This document shows positions 20,400 to 32,699 of a stretch of DNA of 64,000 nt, piece after piece. The notes beneath the pieces were generated by a model that made no database searches, was not told the DNA's origin, and saw only the letters and a program-made list of their open reading frames with translations. The translations under genes were made by a program, and so were the position numbers. Numbering within the stretch: position 1 is the stretch's first letter; each line of letters starts with the position of its first letter. The DNA comes from Ischnura elegans (taxonomy: Eukaryota; Arthropoda; Insecta; Odonata; Coenagrionidae): NCBI RefSeq assembly GCF_921293095.1, contig NC_060251.1, forward strand, positions 100,488,566 through 100,552,565, read 5' to 3'.

Positions 20400-21720
20400 G
20401 TAGAAAAAACTTGCAAGTTCCCGAGCGAAATCAAATCCACCTGTGAACTGCAGAACCGGTGAAGAGCAGAGAACTAAAAATTTTAGGAGCTTACCCCCGA
20501 TAACACACATGCTGAATCCATCGACAAGGATCAACTTAAGTAAAATACATTGTATGCCAGAAGAGTTCCCGGATAAATGACAACCTCGATCAGTTCATAT
20601 AGAGGAAAATGGAGAAGAGGTCGATATGTATTTTACTTTTGCGGTCGTAGACAAGGATATTAACGACACAGATTGGGAATAAAATAATGAATGGAATCCT
20701 GAAAGGAGTTTAGCAGCTTTACAATGGCAGGTGAATCATCCACAGTTCATATAACAGCCAAGTAACTTGGATAAAATCAGTAGCCAGCGGTAACACGAAC
20801 CAAAATCAGGAAAGGAGGGAGACAAGGCGGTGCTGTATCACCATAATTTACAACGTCAACTCCCAGGGAGGCTTTAATTATACCAAAGGAAAGGCTGTAA
20901 TGTTCGTTTCTGCTATAAATTCGTAAAGTATAAAAATTATCTGGAGATTAGGAAAAGCTCAGGGAAATTCAGACTCAAAAATCGTGGCAAACCTGTATCA
21001 CTACTTCAGTAACAATTGAGCTCTCTAAGGCTTTATCTGGTGGAAAATAGGCTACTGGTAGTTAAAAGTTACCAGCAATTTTCCATAAATATTACGATAC
21101 TAAAAAGCGATTAACGTTTGCATGGAAAATGCCATTGAATTTTAAAGCGTGTAAACTAAGAGATTAAAAAATCACATTCTCATGAAAGGAGAATATAAAT
21201 CGGTAGAGAACCCGATAAAAATTTCTTCACCTTTGAAACCATGTTTACAGAGGAGCTATTAAATTAGACGTCAACCTTTTCGATGTCATTCCGTAACATA
21301 ATCTTTAATATTTCGCCTCTGACTATCGAGACCGAACATTCCCTGCTGACTACAAAACACTTAGGGATATGTTCATCCATAATTTATATGCAAGCCAAGT
21401 AGCCATGATAAACCCAAGAGCCAGCAATAGAAAAACAAAGGATCTGTAAAGGAGTGAGACAATACTATGCTGTGTAATCAAAGAGAAAGCTGTTCGCTGC
21501 TGCTTTAAATTCGCAAAGAATAAAAATTATCTGAAAAAAATTTCAGAAAAATTCAGACTCAATATCTGGGAAGAAAGAAAGGGGAATGATATAAAGAAAT
21601 TATTACATTAATTATACATTAAATAACACGCAATTCGGACCAGAAGAGTTCGTGATGATCAGCTTAAATTTCTATGAAACGCTCACACGATATTTGCGTA
21701 AAGCAATAGATGCTTAACTA
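20400..21720 (+). repeat. Decayed element with internal duplication, class unknown
   Basis: Positions about 20735-20990 and 21375-21575 align in the same orientation. Shared blocks are an AGCCAAGTA start, a CCAGC-AG region, GGAGnGAGACAA, AAAGGCTGT/GAAAGCTGTT, and ATAAAAATTATCTG followed by CAGGGAAATTCAGACTCAA. Both halves are also joined to text containing CCAGAAGAGTTC. All frames are full of stops, so if it coded for a polyprotein it is long dead. Nothing identifies the class. Confidence 0.5.
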
Positions 21721-22330
21721 CACAATACACATAGTAAAGAAACAACCAGCTCTACCTATGAACTAAAAAATTATTCGCCAACCAGTGTAAAAATTTGTAT
21801 GGCGAAATTCGACGAATGATATTTCTTAAGAAATTCTTCTAGCCTACTCATCTAGTGCTAAGTTAGCAGGATGTTTTCACATAAGGTCCATTTTAGAAGT
21901 CGCGAACGGCAAGATGAAACGAATTGTGCGAGGGATGCGTAGCCGTAACTGGTAATACTATTCGATAGATTCAATCACCCTCCACGTGACATCCCTATAT
22001 AAAATTAAATTTTAATCACTATAACTTACGCTAGCTTTAACTCGAAAAATTCTTGATGCCTACCCAATACCTTAATTGGCATCATAATCGCGGAGGATAA
22101 TACCGGTAAAATGACTGAGCATTGTTAATGTAAAACACTACTGGAACTAAGTCAACTACAAAATATGCATTTCAAGAAAATTATCGCAGAGGAAATTTTA
22201 AACTTCCGAACTACACAGGTTTGAGGTCACTATAGCCACTAAGTTACACGAAGAGAAACTGAAGATCGATGATTGGGGATATTTAAAGATCTATTAAATA
22301 AAATATATTAAGTAAATGAGATCTACTCAC

Positions 22331-22435
22331 CATATTTTCCCCGAAATTTTTCATCCATGAACCCGCAACGAAATTCCCCAAAAAACCCCAGCCATTTCAC
22401 GGAATTGATTGGCTACCCAAATATTACAAGTGAAC
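22331..22435 (-). CDS. Candidate exon, minus strand
   Basis: On the minus strand TTTTATTTTTTTTCAG precedes, and a consensus donor (ATG then GTGAGT) follows, a 105-bp segment. One frame, entered from a second possible acceptor (TTGGGTAG), reads NSVKWLGFFGEFRCGFMDEK and FRGKY up to the donor. The frame following the first acceptor instead ends in TGA after about 25 codons. Exon 1 could be the promoter-proximal exon ending at 23759. Splice signals are good, but the peptide is not recognised and the choice of frame is uncertain. Confidence 0.28.
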
Positions 22436-23758
22436 CTGAAAAAAAAATAAAACATTGAGTTCACAATTTTAAAGGCTAAAAATACTAAAGCACACAACTT
22501 CAAAGATAAAATTAAGCATAACATCAGGATGTTGGTGCGAATAACGGTTGAAACAAATTTTTATTATAACTAATTAAAAGGGAATTACGTGGAAGGGAGA
22601 ACATGGCGCAATACCCAACAAAATGGTGTAATTCCCATTATAATCGCCAATATTTTCTTACTTTGAAGTAGGAGATTTGCTCATTAAAATACTACTACTA
22701 TATTGACTATAGAGCTATAGAGCGGTTACGGAGAGGCAGTTTAACAATGAAGAGCTTTTAAAAATTCAGATATACAACATCCATCAACGATTATTGAAAA
22801 AAAAAGTATCACAATTTCCTTGAGTTGAATATCAGAGACATTTTTTATTGCGTTTTAGCAACCATCAATGAAATAATTCACCACACGGATACCAATAAGA
22901 GCAACATTATGAATGGTGATCAAGGGCTGATGATTTACAACTCAAGCAATGTCGGATGGAAACCTCTATTTGAAAATTCAGATGGTCCCATAATCATTGG
23001 AGAAGCAGAGTGGCCGACGTGAAATACAGAGCTCAACGCCGTTTGTTAGCACTTCATATTTACAGCCACAGTGAAAAAATAATTCAGTTTTACTTCGGCG
23101 AAAGAGCAAATGTAACCGTCCTAAGTACTGAAGGTCAGCCACCGATTGCCATTAGGATCATAATTTCAGCAATGAAACCATTACCACTTACGATTTGAGG
23201 TTAAAATAGGATGATAGATAAAGCTACTCAAACGATACATTCACCTCTCAAATATTGACACTTTAAACGAGATGCAGTGAATTTAAAGGAATTACTCATG
23301 TTGAATCCCGAAACAAGTGCATTCATTCTTAGGTAGGTACGAAGCATTTGAATAAATTGAGTAATCACAAATTAAGTAGTATCGGCAACGAATACAGTAT
23401 GAAATTCAGTCCATTGCCAATATACAACCGACAGGAAATGTAATTTTAGTTCGAAAATCACAAGGCTGGGAATTGAAATAGGTCATTTTTAAACCGCGAC
23501 TATGTTCCGGTGATGTTTATAAAACAAAGCAGATGATAATGTCAACTAAGAGGCACATTACCCACGTGGTATCAAAACGTGGACACGACAAGGGTAATAA
23601 AAATCGTTTTCGAAAATGATAGACAATCCAATAAGAATGACTTAATAACTTAGAAATATATTGCATTCGCGAATGATTCCCCTTTGACTTTGAGATATTG
23701 AAAGTTCAGTTAAATCAATATGAGCATGGCACAGTAACAGAATATGTAAGGTACTCAC

Positions 23759-23890
23759 CTCTTAACCCCGAGAGAGCTTGCCGCGAAATGAGGTCCGGAG
23801 ACAGGTGGACTTCCGACACTGCGCCAGTCACATGACGTATCGACGTGACGTCACGATGATTTCGAATTTTTTTAAAACCAATGACAATCG
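23759..23890 (-). promoter_or_regulatory. Candidate minus-strand promoter and first exon with CRE
   Basis: Reading the minus strand: an ATTGG (inverted CCAAT) near 23880, a TTTAAAA stretch just after it, then TGACGTCA at 23846-23853. TGACGTCA is the palindromic cAMP response element bound by CREB/ATF proteins. Next comes GTCATGTGAC (an E-box/M-box-like site), then GC-richer sequence ending in a consensus donor (AGAG then GTGAGT) at 23757. The order promoter boxes, transcript start, donor is what a 5' exon should look like. No ATG with a long frame occurs before the donor, so this would be 5' UTR. Confidence 0.4.
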
Positions 23891-24368
23891 ATAAAACTGC
23901 TGAATATCGTAAATTTTAGGTAATTTTAAACTTAATTCAATAATATAAAGAAAAAATACAGTGGTATTCTCTATTATAAAAAACTTATAGAGCAGAAACC
24001 TTTTCTTCGCGGTAATAAATGATTTGCTATTAAGATGGCTCTGTTTTAAAAGTGTTGCAAGAAAATCCGTAAACGCCAACGGTCACAGTACACGTGGATA
24101 AGCAATCTAGAATATTCCAGACATCTAAGAAGATCATTTGTATTGCAAAAGACGTCTTCGATTTAGTTTACTTTGAAAAAAATCCGCGGAACTATTTCTC
24201 AACGGTCTGGATTCAATTGTTATTCCAAATCCAGCACTTCCCCCCTTTCTCCCACCCTCCTTACGAAGAACAGAGGACACACCCCCATTCGCACAACAGC
24301 CGTCCTTTTGATACAACCGTATCGTGGCATTTTTCGCTTTATTTTACTTGTTATCTCGATTGTTTCAG

Positions 24369-24482
24369 ACGATCATTCGTTCGTTGAAGTCACCGTCTCT
24401 TTCCGTGGCCACGAAGATGGACAGCGATGACCTAAAGCCAACAACAGAAATACGAAGAATGGAAGAAGCCGTATTGATTAAG
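24369..24482 (+). CDS. Candidate first coding exon, product unknown
   Basis: The acceptor TTATCTCGATTGTTTCAG ends at 24368 and a consensus donor (AAG then GTAAGA) follows 24482. The exon is open through its whole length (38 codons). It has an ATG in good context (CGAAGATGG) at 24417, giving MDSDDLKPTTEIRRMEEAVL and IK before the donor. The exon ends on a codon boundary. A possible partner acceptor (TCTGGTTATTTGCAG) at 24901 would add 11 codons and a stop; a longer use of that exon ends at a GTAAGT donor near 25113. The gene would be divergent from the possible minus-strand promoter 500 bases away. No family is recognised. Confidence 0.4.
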
Positions 24483-25114
24483 GTAAGAGGGAACACATAA
24501 TTGATATTTCAGACCTATGGTGCAAAGAAGGTAATTTTAACAGTAATTTTATTGCATCCAAGTGTAAAAAACCATACCTAAACAGTGCAAAAACGGAAAC
24601 TTCAGTACCAGCAAATCTATCCAATCTTGGGGAGAATATTTAGCAAGATATTCAATGAAGCTAGCATAGTGTCCACCTTCTTCCGCTGTACCACTCTTTT
24701 CGCTAAAGCTTTCTAAGCGTATTGCATCAGCTCATTTAGTGCGATGATCGTAGCTGTCACGCTTTTTAAATCTGAAATAGTATAAATAAGCCTGGAAAAA
24801 TATACCGTTATTCTCTTATATGAACTTTCATGATTTGAAAAAAGTTGTGGACATGATATATAAATAACATGTTAGTTTTTATCCTTTCTGGTTATTTGCA
24901 GATTCGCTTTCGAGGTAACCCGATTTCGCCATCGTAGTACGGAAGGGATTTCGAAGTGAATTTCTATTACGAAAAACGCTGGAGCCTCTATTAGTGACTG
25001 AACATATAATTTACATGCTAAAGGTACTACTTCGATGAAAATATAAGGAGATACTGATTGAAACGCTAGTAAGGCAGACACGATGCTTGGTATTTATCGT
25101 CGAATCTTTCTCTC

Positions 25115-27540
25115 CGTAAGTCTTGCCGTTATTATTTTATTATGTGAATTAATTAGTTTTCCATGTGTAAAATTAGTACCCTCCATTGAGTTAGTTGCAA
25201 TTATAATTCATTAATCAGAAAGAAACTGGCATCTTTAGCGGGTTTAACTATATTTTTTTAGATAATTGTAAATTTTGGTCGTATTTTTACGGATACGTAG
25301 TATCTCTTAGAAATTATATTATACGCAGTAAGCTGTTTAGACAACGCTAAGACCTTCGAAAATTATAATCCCTGGGGCTAATTTATTATCAGAGCAAAGT
25401 GTCGGAAAGACTATTTTCAATCAACTAAGGTCCATTTTCGACATACTAGTGCCCGCGTACGGCAAGAAAAAGAATTCGGGAAATAATTCAGGTATTTCAG
25501 CTACAGTACTCGTCAATTTCATACTGCAGCCACCCAAACTGAATGTTTAAAGGGCCAATTGTTGCGTGTTTTTGCATGAAAATGTTGTTGAATGTTTAGC
25601 GGTTCAACAAGACCGTCTGGGCCTACAAGGTTTGCTGATCAAATTGTATATCCCATTCATATTGGTTATCGAAAATTAAGTAGAAGTTAGAGCCTTCTAT
25701 TGCTGCCAGCCTATAAACCTTACGGCATAACTAAACGGATAATTAATCACAATGAGTGATATAAATACAAGTAGAACGTTCTCACACATTTTGCTTTACT
25801 TTCGTCATGCTATAGAAATTTCTACGTTCTGTTAAGTGAGTTACGAAATAAGAATGGGTGACGGGGTATGTCTTTGTAAAAAAAATCAAAGTGAACAAGT
25901 CAGATATCTTGAGGTAGGGAGAATGACTTGTGTTTCTTCACTATCCGCTAACACTAGTATCGGTAAGCTTTAATAAAGACCCGGTCAAATAGGGGCCTGC
26001 CCGCCGCGATCACAGCGTAACATAGATTTGCACGTTAATGCTTGAACAGCGCAATTGCGAAGGGGGAAATATTTTATCTATTTCCTCAAAAAATACGTTT
26101 CACGCATTTATGAACTTCTTTCAAGCGGTGAGTCTACTACACTTTTGTCTCACGCTATTTTCATTCCACCCAAACCACCTTGAGAATTAGCATAACACTT
26201 AATTCAGATTTCCAGACACTCTCATAGATTATCAACCGTCAAGAATGACGCTTGAGTCCTGAATATCATATAGGGTACAAAAAATGCGTTCGAATGTTAC
26301 GAATTATTTTACTTAACCCTAGGCATCGTACTTTAAACAACACTAGCCTTTGAAAAGTGGTGGTAATTTCGAAAAAGTAAGGGAAATTTTCATTTTATGT
26401 CAATTACTCTAATCTGAGAATTGTACTTTTCACATATCTCCCTCAATTTTACTAAATAAAAAAACACAAGAGCTTAGTCTCAAAGAAAATTTTAGATTTT
26501 CAAAAATACGCCACCTGGCTTAAAAGAGCATAAGGTCTCATCAGAAAAAGAGGTAGCGACATATAGTTTGGTTTTAAACAATGTCAAGCTTAAAGTCTAG
26601 CTACTCATTGTATCAAACTGCAATAGCCTACCTTATGTTCGCTGCCTGGTCCACCAGTGGCAAAGCTCAGCTTTCTATCTTCGGTGCCCCAAAATACATA
26701 AATTCAGCAACACTTCACATTCACAGCACAGCTGAGCATGAAATTTTTCACGAGCACTTGACACTTTCACTTCACAGAAAATATGAATTAGCACTGGTTC
26801 CTTTTGTTGAGTAGCACAGTAGATTTCTGCATATTTTTTCCTTGAGACATACAGTCTGCGAGAAGTGACCGATGATTCTTCAAGTGTTGAGCCGAAGGCT
26901 GGAAAAGTATTGAAATATCCATTTTAGGCGAGTAGTTTCATTCTATGGGTTAGTTAAGTCATTCAAGTCACCTTTCGTAAAATTTAGGAAACGACAAATA
27001 GCCGTCCGCTCTAAAACTAAGAATAAATTGAACCGATGATACAAAATATCTATCTATACGGCAAGAGGTAATTGTGAGGGCGAAAATGAGTGCAATGCAT
27101 ATCAACATATCAAATGAATGAAATACATATCAATGCATATCACAAATGCATATCAAAAGGCCATTTTTAATAGCTTGGTTTCATGGTGCATTAACTAGTT
27201 CAAGTTCATGCACATTTCTTTACTGTGTTAATGCCTTTATACGCATGTGAATGCGCGAAGCGAATTAGAGCAGATTTTATATTTTTTATGCAATACAAAA
27301 AGTATGGTGGTTGAGGGGTGAATTTTCGCTTAACTTTCAGATCCATTGATTCATATACATTACCTTGTAAGTGGGAAAATATCGCGTTATTAGACCAACG
27401 TGTTTTACTCCCTAAAGATACGTTTTATTTTTACGCAAAAGTTAGCAGGAACTTTGATTTAATTTGCAGGAATAACATGGAATTAAAGGTAATTCACGAA
27501 CACAAGACTTACGTGTACTCTTCAGCGACAGTCCATCCAC
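25115..27540. other. Stretch with no firmly supported feature
   Basis: This holds a plus frame at 26581-26814 (77 codons) that shows weak similarity at DNA level to 23035-23085 (CACTTCACATTCACAGC against CACTTCATATTTACAGC). It may be shared repeat sequence. A CAATGCATATCA-type short repeat occurs at 27095-27160. Nothing else was identified. Confidence 0.4.
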
Positions 27541-27543
27541 CTC

Positions 27544-28068
27544 TCAACGCCAGCTGAGTTGCAGCGAGACTCGGACATGACGATAACAGAATGAATACTC
27601 AGGGGAAAAACCTAAAGCGGAGCACCGCACCTTACTTCCACACCTGATAGGTAATGGAGAGCGGGGAATTGCTAAGGAATGTAGGGGGTGTTGCCTGGTG
27701 CGAGCAGCCCAAGGCAGAGTCAAAAATGTTCCCTCGATTTTGAGTCCGAGTGCATCACGAAAGAGGACGGGAGAGGTTGAGTTCGAGCCAGCTGAGCTAG
27801 TGAGTTGGTGCTTTCTAGTAGGGGAGGTATTGAAAGAGCCTCGGCAAAGAATAGGGTGAGGTAAGGGAATCAGGGTGAAACCCTCCACACGAAAATGCCC
27901 TTCGATACATTTAATACTAAAGTTGTCTGATGTATGAATAGATGGAGGGGAGAAATAGCCAGGGGTAACTTTTGGTTGGTTCATCTTGATTGGGTCCACC
28001 ACCATATTTATGGTAATTGAAGTGGCATCCATTGTTCTCTGAACATCCACATGAGTTATTGCGTCCAC
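27544..28068 (-). CDS. Unassigned 174-codon ORF in a GC-richer island
   Basis: This is the longest open frame in the window not attributable to a known element. The composition changes sharply at both ends of about 27540-28080 against AT-rich flanks. The peptide starts MDAITHVDVQRTMDATSITI and is rich in serine, proline and arginine towards the end, with no recognised domain, signal peptide or membrane segment. The plus strand is purine rich, which removes stops from the minus strand, so the ORF may be a by-product of composition. It could be a non-coding repeat or a transposon piece. Confidence 0.2.
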   Translation of the reverse strand: MDAITHVDVQRTMDATSITINMVVDPIKMNQPKVTPGYFSPPSIHTSDNFSIKCIEGHFRVEGFTLIPLPHPILCRGSFNTSPTRKHQLTSSAGSNSTSPVLFRDALGLKIEGTFLTLPWAARTRQHPLHSLAIPRSPLPIRCGSKVRCSALGFSPEYSFCYRHVRVSLQLSWR

Positions 28069-28079
28069 GGAATCCTAGC

Positions 28080-30588
28080 CTCGCTTTACATGTTAGGAAT
28101 GATGATTATTAGTTACGGTTCTTTGATACCACAGTGACATCACGAGTAAATTATATTTTATATCTTTATCATTTATGAATTATGATTCTAATCACTTTTT
28201 TTGGGCAATAGGTGGAGCAAAAATGATTGCGAAACATACTGACAATTCGATATCCTTAAACTGTAGATTTCATAGAAACTTTTTGGACACCTTTACCAGT
28301 AATATCATTTTATTAATTGAAGTTCGTGAGTAAGTTTTACGTTTATTCGTTAATTAATCTGTGAACTGTAAAGTACTGCCTGAGGATACATGATAAAGTT
28401 AGATTGAACACCAAAAAGCAAAACGCTGAAGATCTTGTAATTTTGAAAACTTACATATTATAACATAAAGCGAGCAAAATTTTACTCTAATCAGTGCTAA
28501 CACTGTTCTTACAATATTAAGAAACAACCATCTGAATGTACACGATTTTTATTTAGTGTGTAATTAATCACATAAAATTCATTTATATTATCATTTCATA
28601 AAATTGATTTATTTATATTTCAAAATAATTTAAATTATTCTAAGTGTTAATGGTAACAATGAAATCGCAATTTTATGGTTTCATTAAGGAGTTTGAAACC
28701 TCAATATCTCCTCTTGCTACGACCATGATTTGTTGTTCAATGCACATCATCAACTATTTACGACAGGAAACATTTTCAATAATATTCTGCGTCCAAGAAT
28801 ATTTTCTATTTATTACAAAAAATGAAAAACTATAATAACTAATCACAAAGCATTCAAATGCCTCAACTGAAGTCCAGCAAATTCCTCACGCTGGAGAGTC
28901 GTCTTGATTTTTTTTATCCCCAAGGTGCAGTTTTTATCTTACCAAAACTTAATTACTTTTTCAAGTGCACGATAGAATAGGACCCATTCTAACATGTAAT
29001 GTATTCAACTTCTATTCTATGAGCACAGGTAAACCGTACTATAACTTCACCTATCGTGCCAACCTTTGAGATAGGATACCAATGGCGAGGGTAGCATGTC
29101 GGTCATAATGCCTGTCTCTCACTTGGTACAACAGAGGTCTTTCCACATAAACTTTGAACCTCACTGCTTTTCTATATTCTACAGCAATAACAAAATAGGA
29201 GGGATGTCTTCCCAAACGGATAGATACAGATTTCTTTCTCCTACTATGCATGGGACTTGAATAATTACTTGGTGGAAAACTGCAATCAAATATCTTATCA
29301 ACGCCTTTTTTATTTTAATTTAATCAAGTTTATTTATTTTTTTCATTAACAGCTGAAGTCCTTCCCCCACCACACGCCTATTGGGGTGGCTAGCGGTAGA
29401 GTATGTAGATGTAGACAATTGTCTTTTCCTCCCTCTGACCAGGAGGGGTCTCCGTTTTCTCGACGCATAGAAAATCCCGGTCACGCAGTGTCTCGGACTT
29501 CGGAGAAGAAAAACTTGACTATCGACTCGTCGGACCTTGCAGCGCACTTGTGAGAATGTTTTCACCCAGTTGTTATCTCATGAGAAAACTTCTATTCCTT
29601 CATTTTCAGTTCCCTTAAGAGGCGGGGACCACAGTACCACCGAAGAGGACATCCAGGATGGTTGGGCCTTTGTGGGGTTAAAAAAATATTGAAGTGAGGA
29701 GGATCATCTCTCGCGGGACAAGCCAACATTAGGAGTTTACGAGCCAGCCCGAACAATGCCGCAGGTGCCAAGGTTTTGAACTCTCTGAATCGGATTGCAG
29801 GCTAGATCTCCGTCGCTCAATATACGAAGCTTAGCCATTGCTTAGCACAAGTTCTCAAATGCCTAACTCAGACGGAGAGAACCCCTAGTGACCTCAAAAT
29901 GAGGGAAAAATAGCATTGAAAAATGTGAGACTAGTGGAAATCTGCTATGATTTGTTTTCTTTCATTTATACTTTCTAACTTACCTTACCCTTTTCTTTCA
30001 AACCTTATATTATAAAAAAGGTCGTATTTGTTTTATTTCGTGTGACTATCATTTCGATAGAGAAAATAGTACGTAATCGTTTTTCTTTTATCGACCTATT
30101 ATTATGTAACTCTAAAATTTAAGTACAGCCAACTAGCGGGTGATTCGTTCATTAAATCAAATTTATTAAAAACTATAGCTGAGTTATACGAATATGAACA
30201 TTTTATAGGATAATATTTTGCGTGTATGAATATTTTCTTGAAAATCACCTCTTCGCAATTATCTATTAAGAATTTTATAAAAATACTACTGAGGCTAATC
30301 TACTAAACAATCTAAGGCACACGCGAATTTCACTCCTTATGCCATCATTTAGCTTAATAACTAAACACCAGCCAGTATGAACTCTGATGGCAGAAAATAT
30401 TGTTGAATCATATCTAGAGGCCGGCTTGAGGATCCTCCATTGTAATATTCGCAGGATAACAGTGGCAACGATGTAAGGAAATATTGCTACTTCCTTCGAT
30501 AAAACTTGACTGATTGTGAGTAAGATTCCTATGGAACTATTATGAAAAAATTCACACTTTTTTCACTAGTTACTTCAGAAAAATGACA
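28080..30588. other. Stretch with one LINE tail and no supported gene
   Basis: Apart from the LINE-tail-like segment at 29345-29425, no frame, splice pair or repeat was convincing. The minus frames at 29051-29251 and 29320-29565 lack motifs. Confidence 0.4.
29345..29425 (+). mobile_element. LINE 3'-tail-like fragment
   Basis: CTTCCCCCACCACACGCC, then GGTGGCTAGCGGTAGAGTAT and the terminal GTAGATGTAGAC, follow the pattern of the tails at 39110-39190 (reverse) and 40480-40535. The terminal GTAGAT repeat is the diagnostic part. The body is only loosely conserved. Confidence 0.4.
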
Positions 30589-30846
30589 TCAGCTAAGGTA
30601 AGTTCTAAAGGCCGTTACATCTATTACAGGTGGTCCTGCGGAGTTTTTGAGTGAAGCCTGAATCACAAGACCATGTTTTTCCTTCTCTTTCACTTGACAG
30701 TTCCACTGATCACCCCAATGATGGCAATAAAACGATTCTTTCACGTTATCATGTTCCACGATGACTTCGGGGATAGGAGTCCCATCTCTCTTTTCCATCA
30801 TTCGGCAAGTCCGCTGAAACCACCGCTGGCACCGTATATCAGCCAA
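30589..30846 (-). CDS. Possible coding segment, product unknown
   Basis: The frame runs 85 codons on the minus strand from a stop at about 30850. It contains RCQRWFQRTCRMMEKRDGTP, EVIVEHDNVKESFYCHHWGD and QWNCQVKEKEKHGLVIQASL. The mixture of charged, aromatic and cysteine residues looks protein-like rather than AT-biased chance. A GGTTTCAG acceptor lies inside the frame near its start. No family is recognised and no donor was found; a plus-strand GTAAGT at 30598 lies opposite its end. Confidence is low. Confidence 0.22.
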   Translation of the reverse strand: MADIRCQRWFQRTCRMMEKRDGTPIPEVIVEHDNVKESFYCHHWGDQWNCQVKEKEKHGLVIQASLKNSAGPPVIDVTAFRTYLS

Positions 30847-31014
30847 TCTTCACACACGGCCGCCAACAGGTATTGTAACGCCTCGCTGGATTTTGGTAGA
30901 ATAACAGTGAGCGCGGAAAAAGGGACAGCAGAATGTCAGAGCGATTCATAAAATGATGGGACAAGCAATCGCATCTTTTACCCTCAAAAGTTATCCTTAG
31001 AATTATCCGTTAGA

Positions 31015-31301
31015 ACAGGGGTCTTCGCCCTTTTTTTTAATGCAGGGGCCAAAAATCGATGTCATATTATCCGGAGAGCCACAATGCTCCACGTCAATTT
31101 ATCACCACATCAATAAAATTAAAAAAAACATACAATTACAAAAAGTAATGATCTTCATTGGCTAAAAAGTTCAACTAATCAATGTGATTTAGACATTGTT
31201 TACTTTTGACTATTTTTTCGATATTTGGTTCGAGAAACAATATTTTCTTTAGCCTCTATGGGCTGCAAGAAATTCGCGGGTTCGCTGCTTGAAGACCCTT
31301 T
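31015..31301. mobile_element. hAT-type MITE with 8-bp target duplication
   Basis: The left end CAGGGGTCTTCGCCC and the right end GCTTGAAGACCCTTT are inverted relatives (CAGGGGTCTTC against AAAGGGTCTTC). The flanks CCGTTAGA (31007-31014) and CCTTTAGA (31302-31309) match at seven of eight bases, the hAT superfamily footprint length. The interior (about 290 bp) is AT-rich and noncoding, with a GGGGCCAAAAATCG block near the left end and GGCTGCAAGAAATTCGCGGG near the right, as in common animal hAT MITEs. Confidence 0.8.
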
Positions 31302-32699
31302 CCTTTAGAGGGTTAGAAAAAAATGACCGCATGATGAATGCTTGAAATTGAATTGATTAGTCTCTTTTCCAGCAGAACCTACAGAGATGAATAAGACTGC
31401 TACCGGAACGAGTATCATTCTGGTGAAACCTCTGGCTCTATCCCTTAACTAGTCCACTGTGAGTATGACATACTAGGCTCGATAGTAGACTCTCGGAAAG
31501 TCACGTCCGACCACAACTGTCCCACTGGGAACTCTACCACACAACTTGTCTTCTCGAAATGAATCTCGTGGTCCACAGGCCATGATTTATTTCCTGAGGC
31601 GCGAGGCATTACTCTGGGGTCTTGAAATGTGCAGGTGGCGAAACTTCACGGTTGTTTCCTGGGAGAGGTGTGACATCATGACGGAGGATGTGCTCATGGA
31701 TTGGGATGCCCAGCCTGAGGGAGGAAGAAGTAGTAATTGCTGCACTGCGTTGCTACCATTTCTCCACTGAACCCATTTGCAGCCAGGGTCACATTTGAAC
31801 ATGAGATTATAATTTTCTTGTACGGTATTTTTCTCTGGTGGAACTTTATCTTTTAAGATTATTTTCTTAAATGGCATTTTTTCTCTTAGCATGTGGTGCA
31901 TTTTCTCATAATATTTAAGTAAATTTATGATTTTTAATTTTAGTGATCATAGTCTCAACACAGGTTTCCTTGAAAGGTAGCACTTAAAATTCCCCATATA
32001 TTTTATTTGGCATATTTTTGTACATTTCAAATGAGCTGGAGAAATAAATTTTTTATTATTTATTGTTATAATTATTCGATTACATACATAGTACTATCGT
32101 TAACAATATATGCTGAATGGAAGGATATAAGCGGCTGAGGTCAAACATACGTCTCTACGCCAAAGGTTTGAAAACAAACATTTTGTCAAAAAGGTTGTAG
32201 CATTAAATATTCTATTGACAGCGTTATAAAGAGTCATAGAACTTATGATACGTGTCAATGTTTTCGTAAATGTGATAACCTTTTTTGAAAAAAAATGCAA
32301 TACAAATAAAAAGATATTTATGGATGAATATAATTTAGAATGGTTAATAACGTTGATTAAAGTAAAACAATGGAAAAGTATATCATACGGAAATAGCTTT
32401 TTTCACCGTCGTTAATCTAAAAAATGTCACCTTTCCATGAACTGCTAAATTGTTTGAAAAGTTTATTTTTCGAAAATTCACAGTGAAATACTTGACCATA
32501 TCGCTAATGCGATGACTTATTATCATATGATCAAATGCAAAAATAGAGGAAAGTAAATTTATCCACTCACACCTGTGGGTATATTACGAATGGATCATAT
32601 GGACTCACCATGGCTTGAATACTACCTACGCGGTTTTATAGAAACAGGATATGACGTAAATGGTTATAGCGAGACGGTAATCTTCGGTCAAAGCGGATA

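Noticed and set aside
30577..30597. Mini-exon with ATG before GTAAGT
   Set aside because: Acceptor and donor look fine, but a 19-base exon with five codons is too easily found by chance.
31587..31901. 104-codon minus-strand ORF with overlapping plus ORF
   Set aside because: Both strands are open over the same segment, with no recognised domain and no clear splice sites; evidence insufficient.
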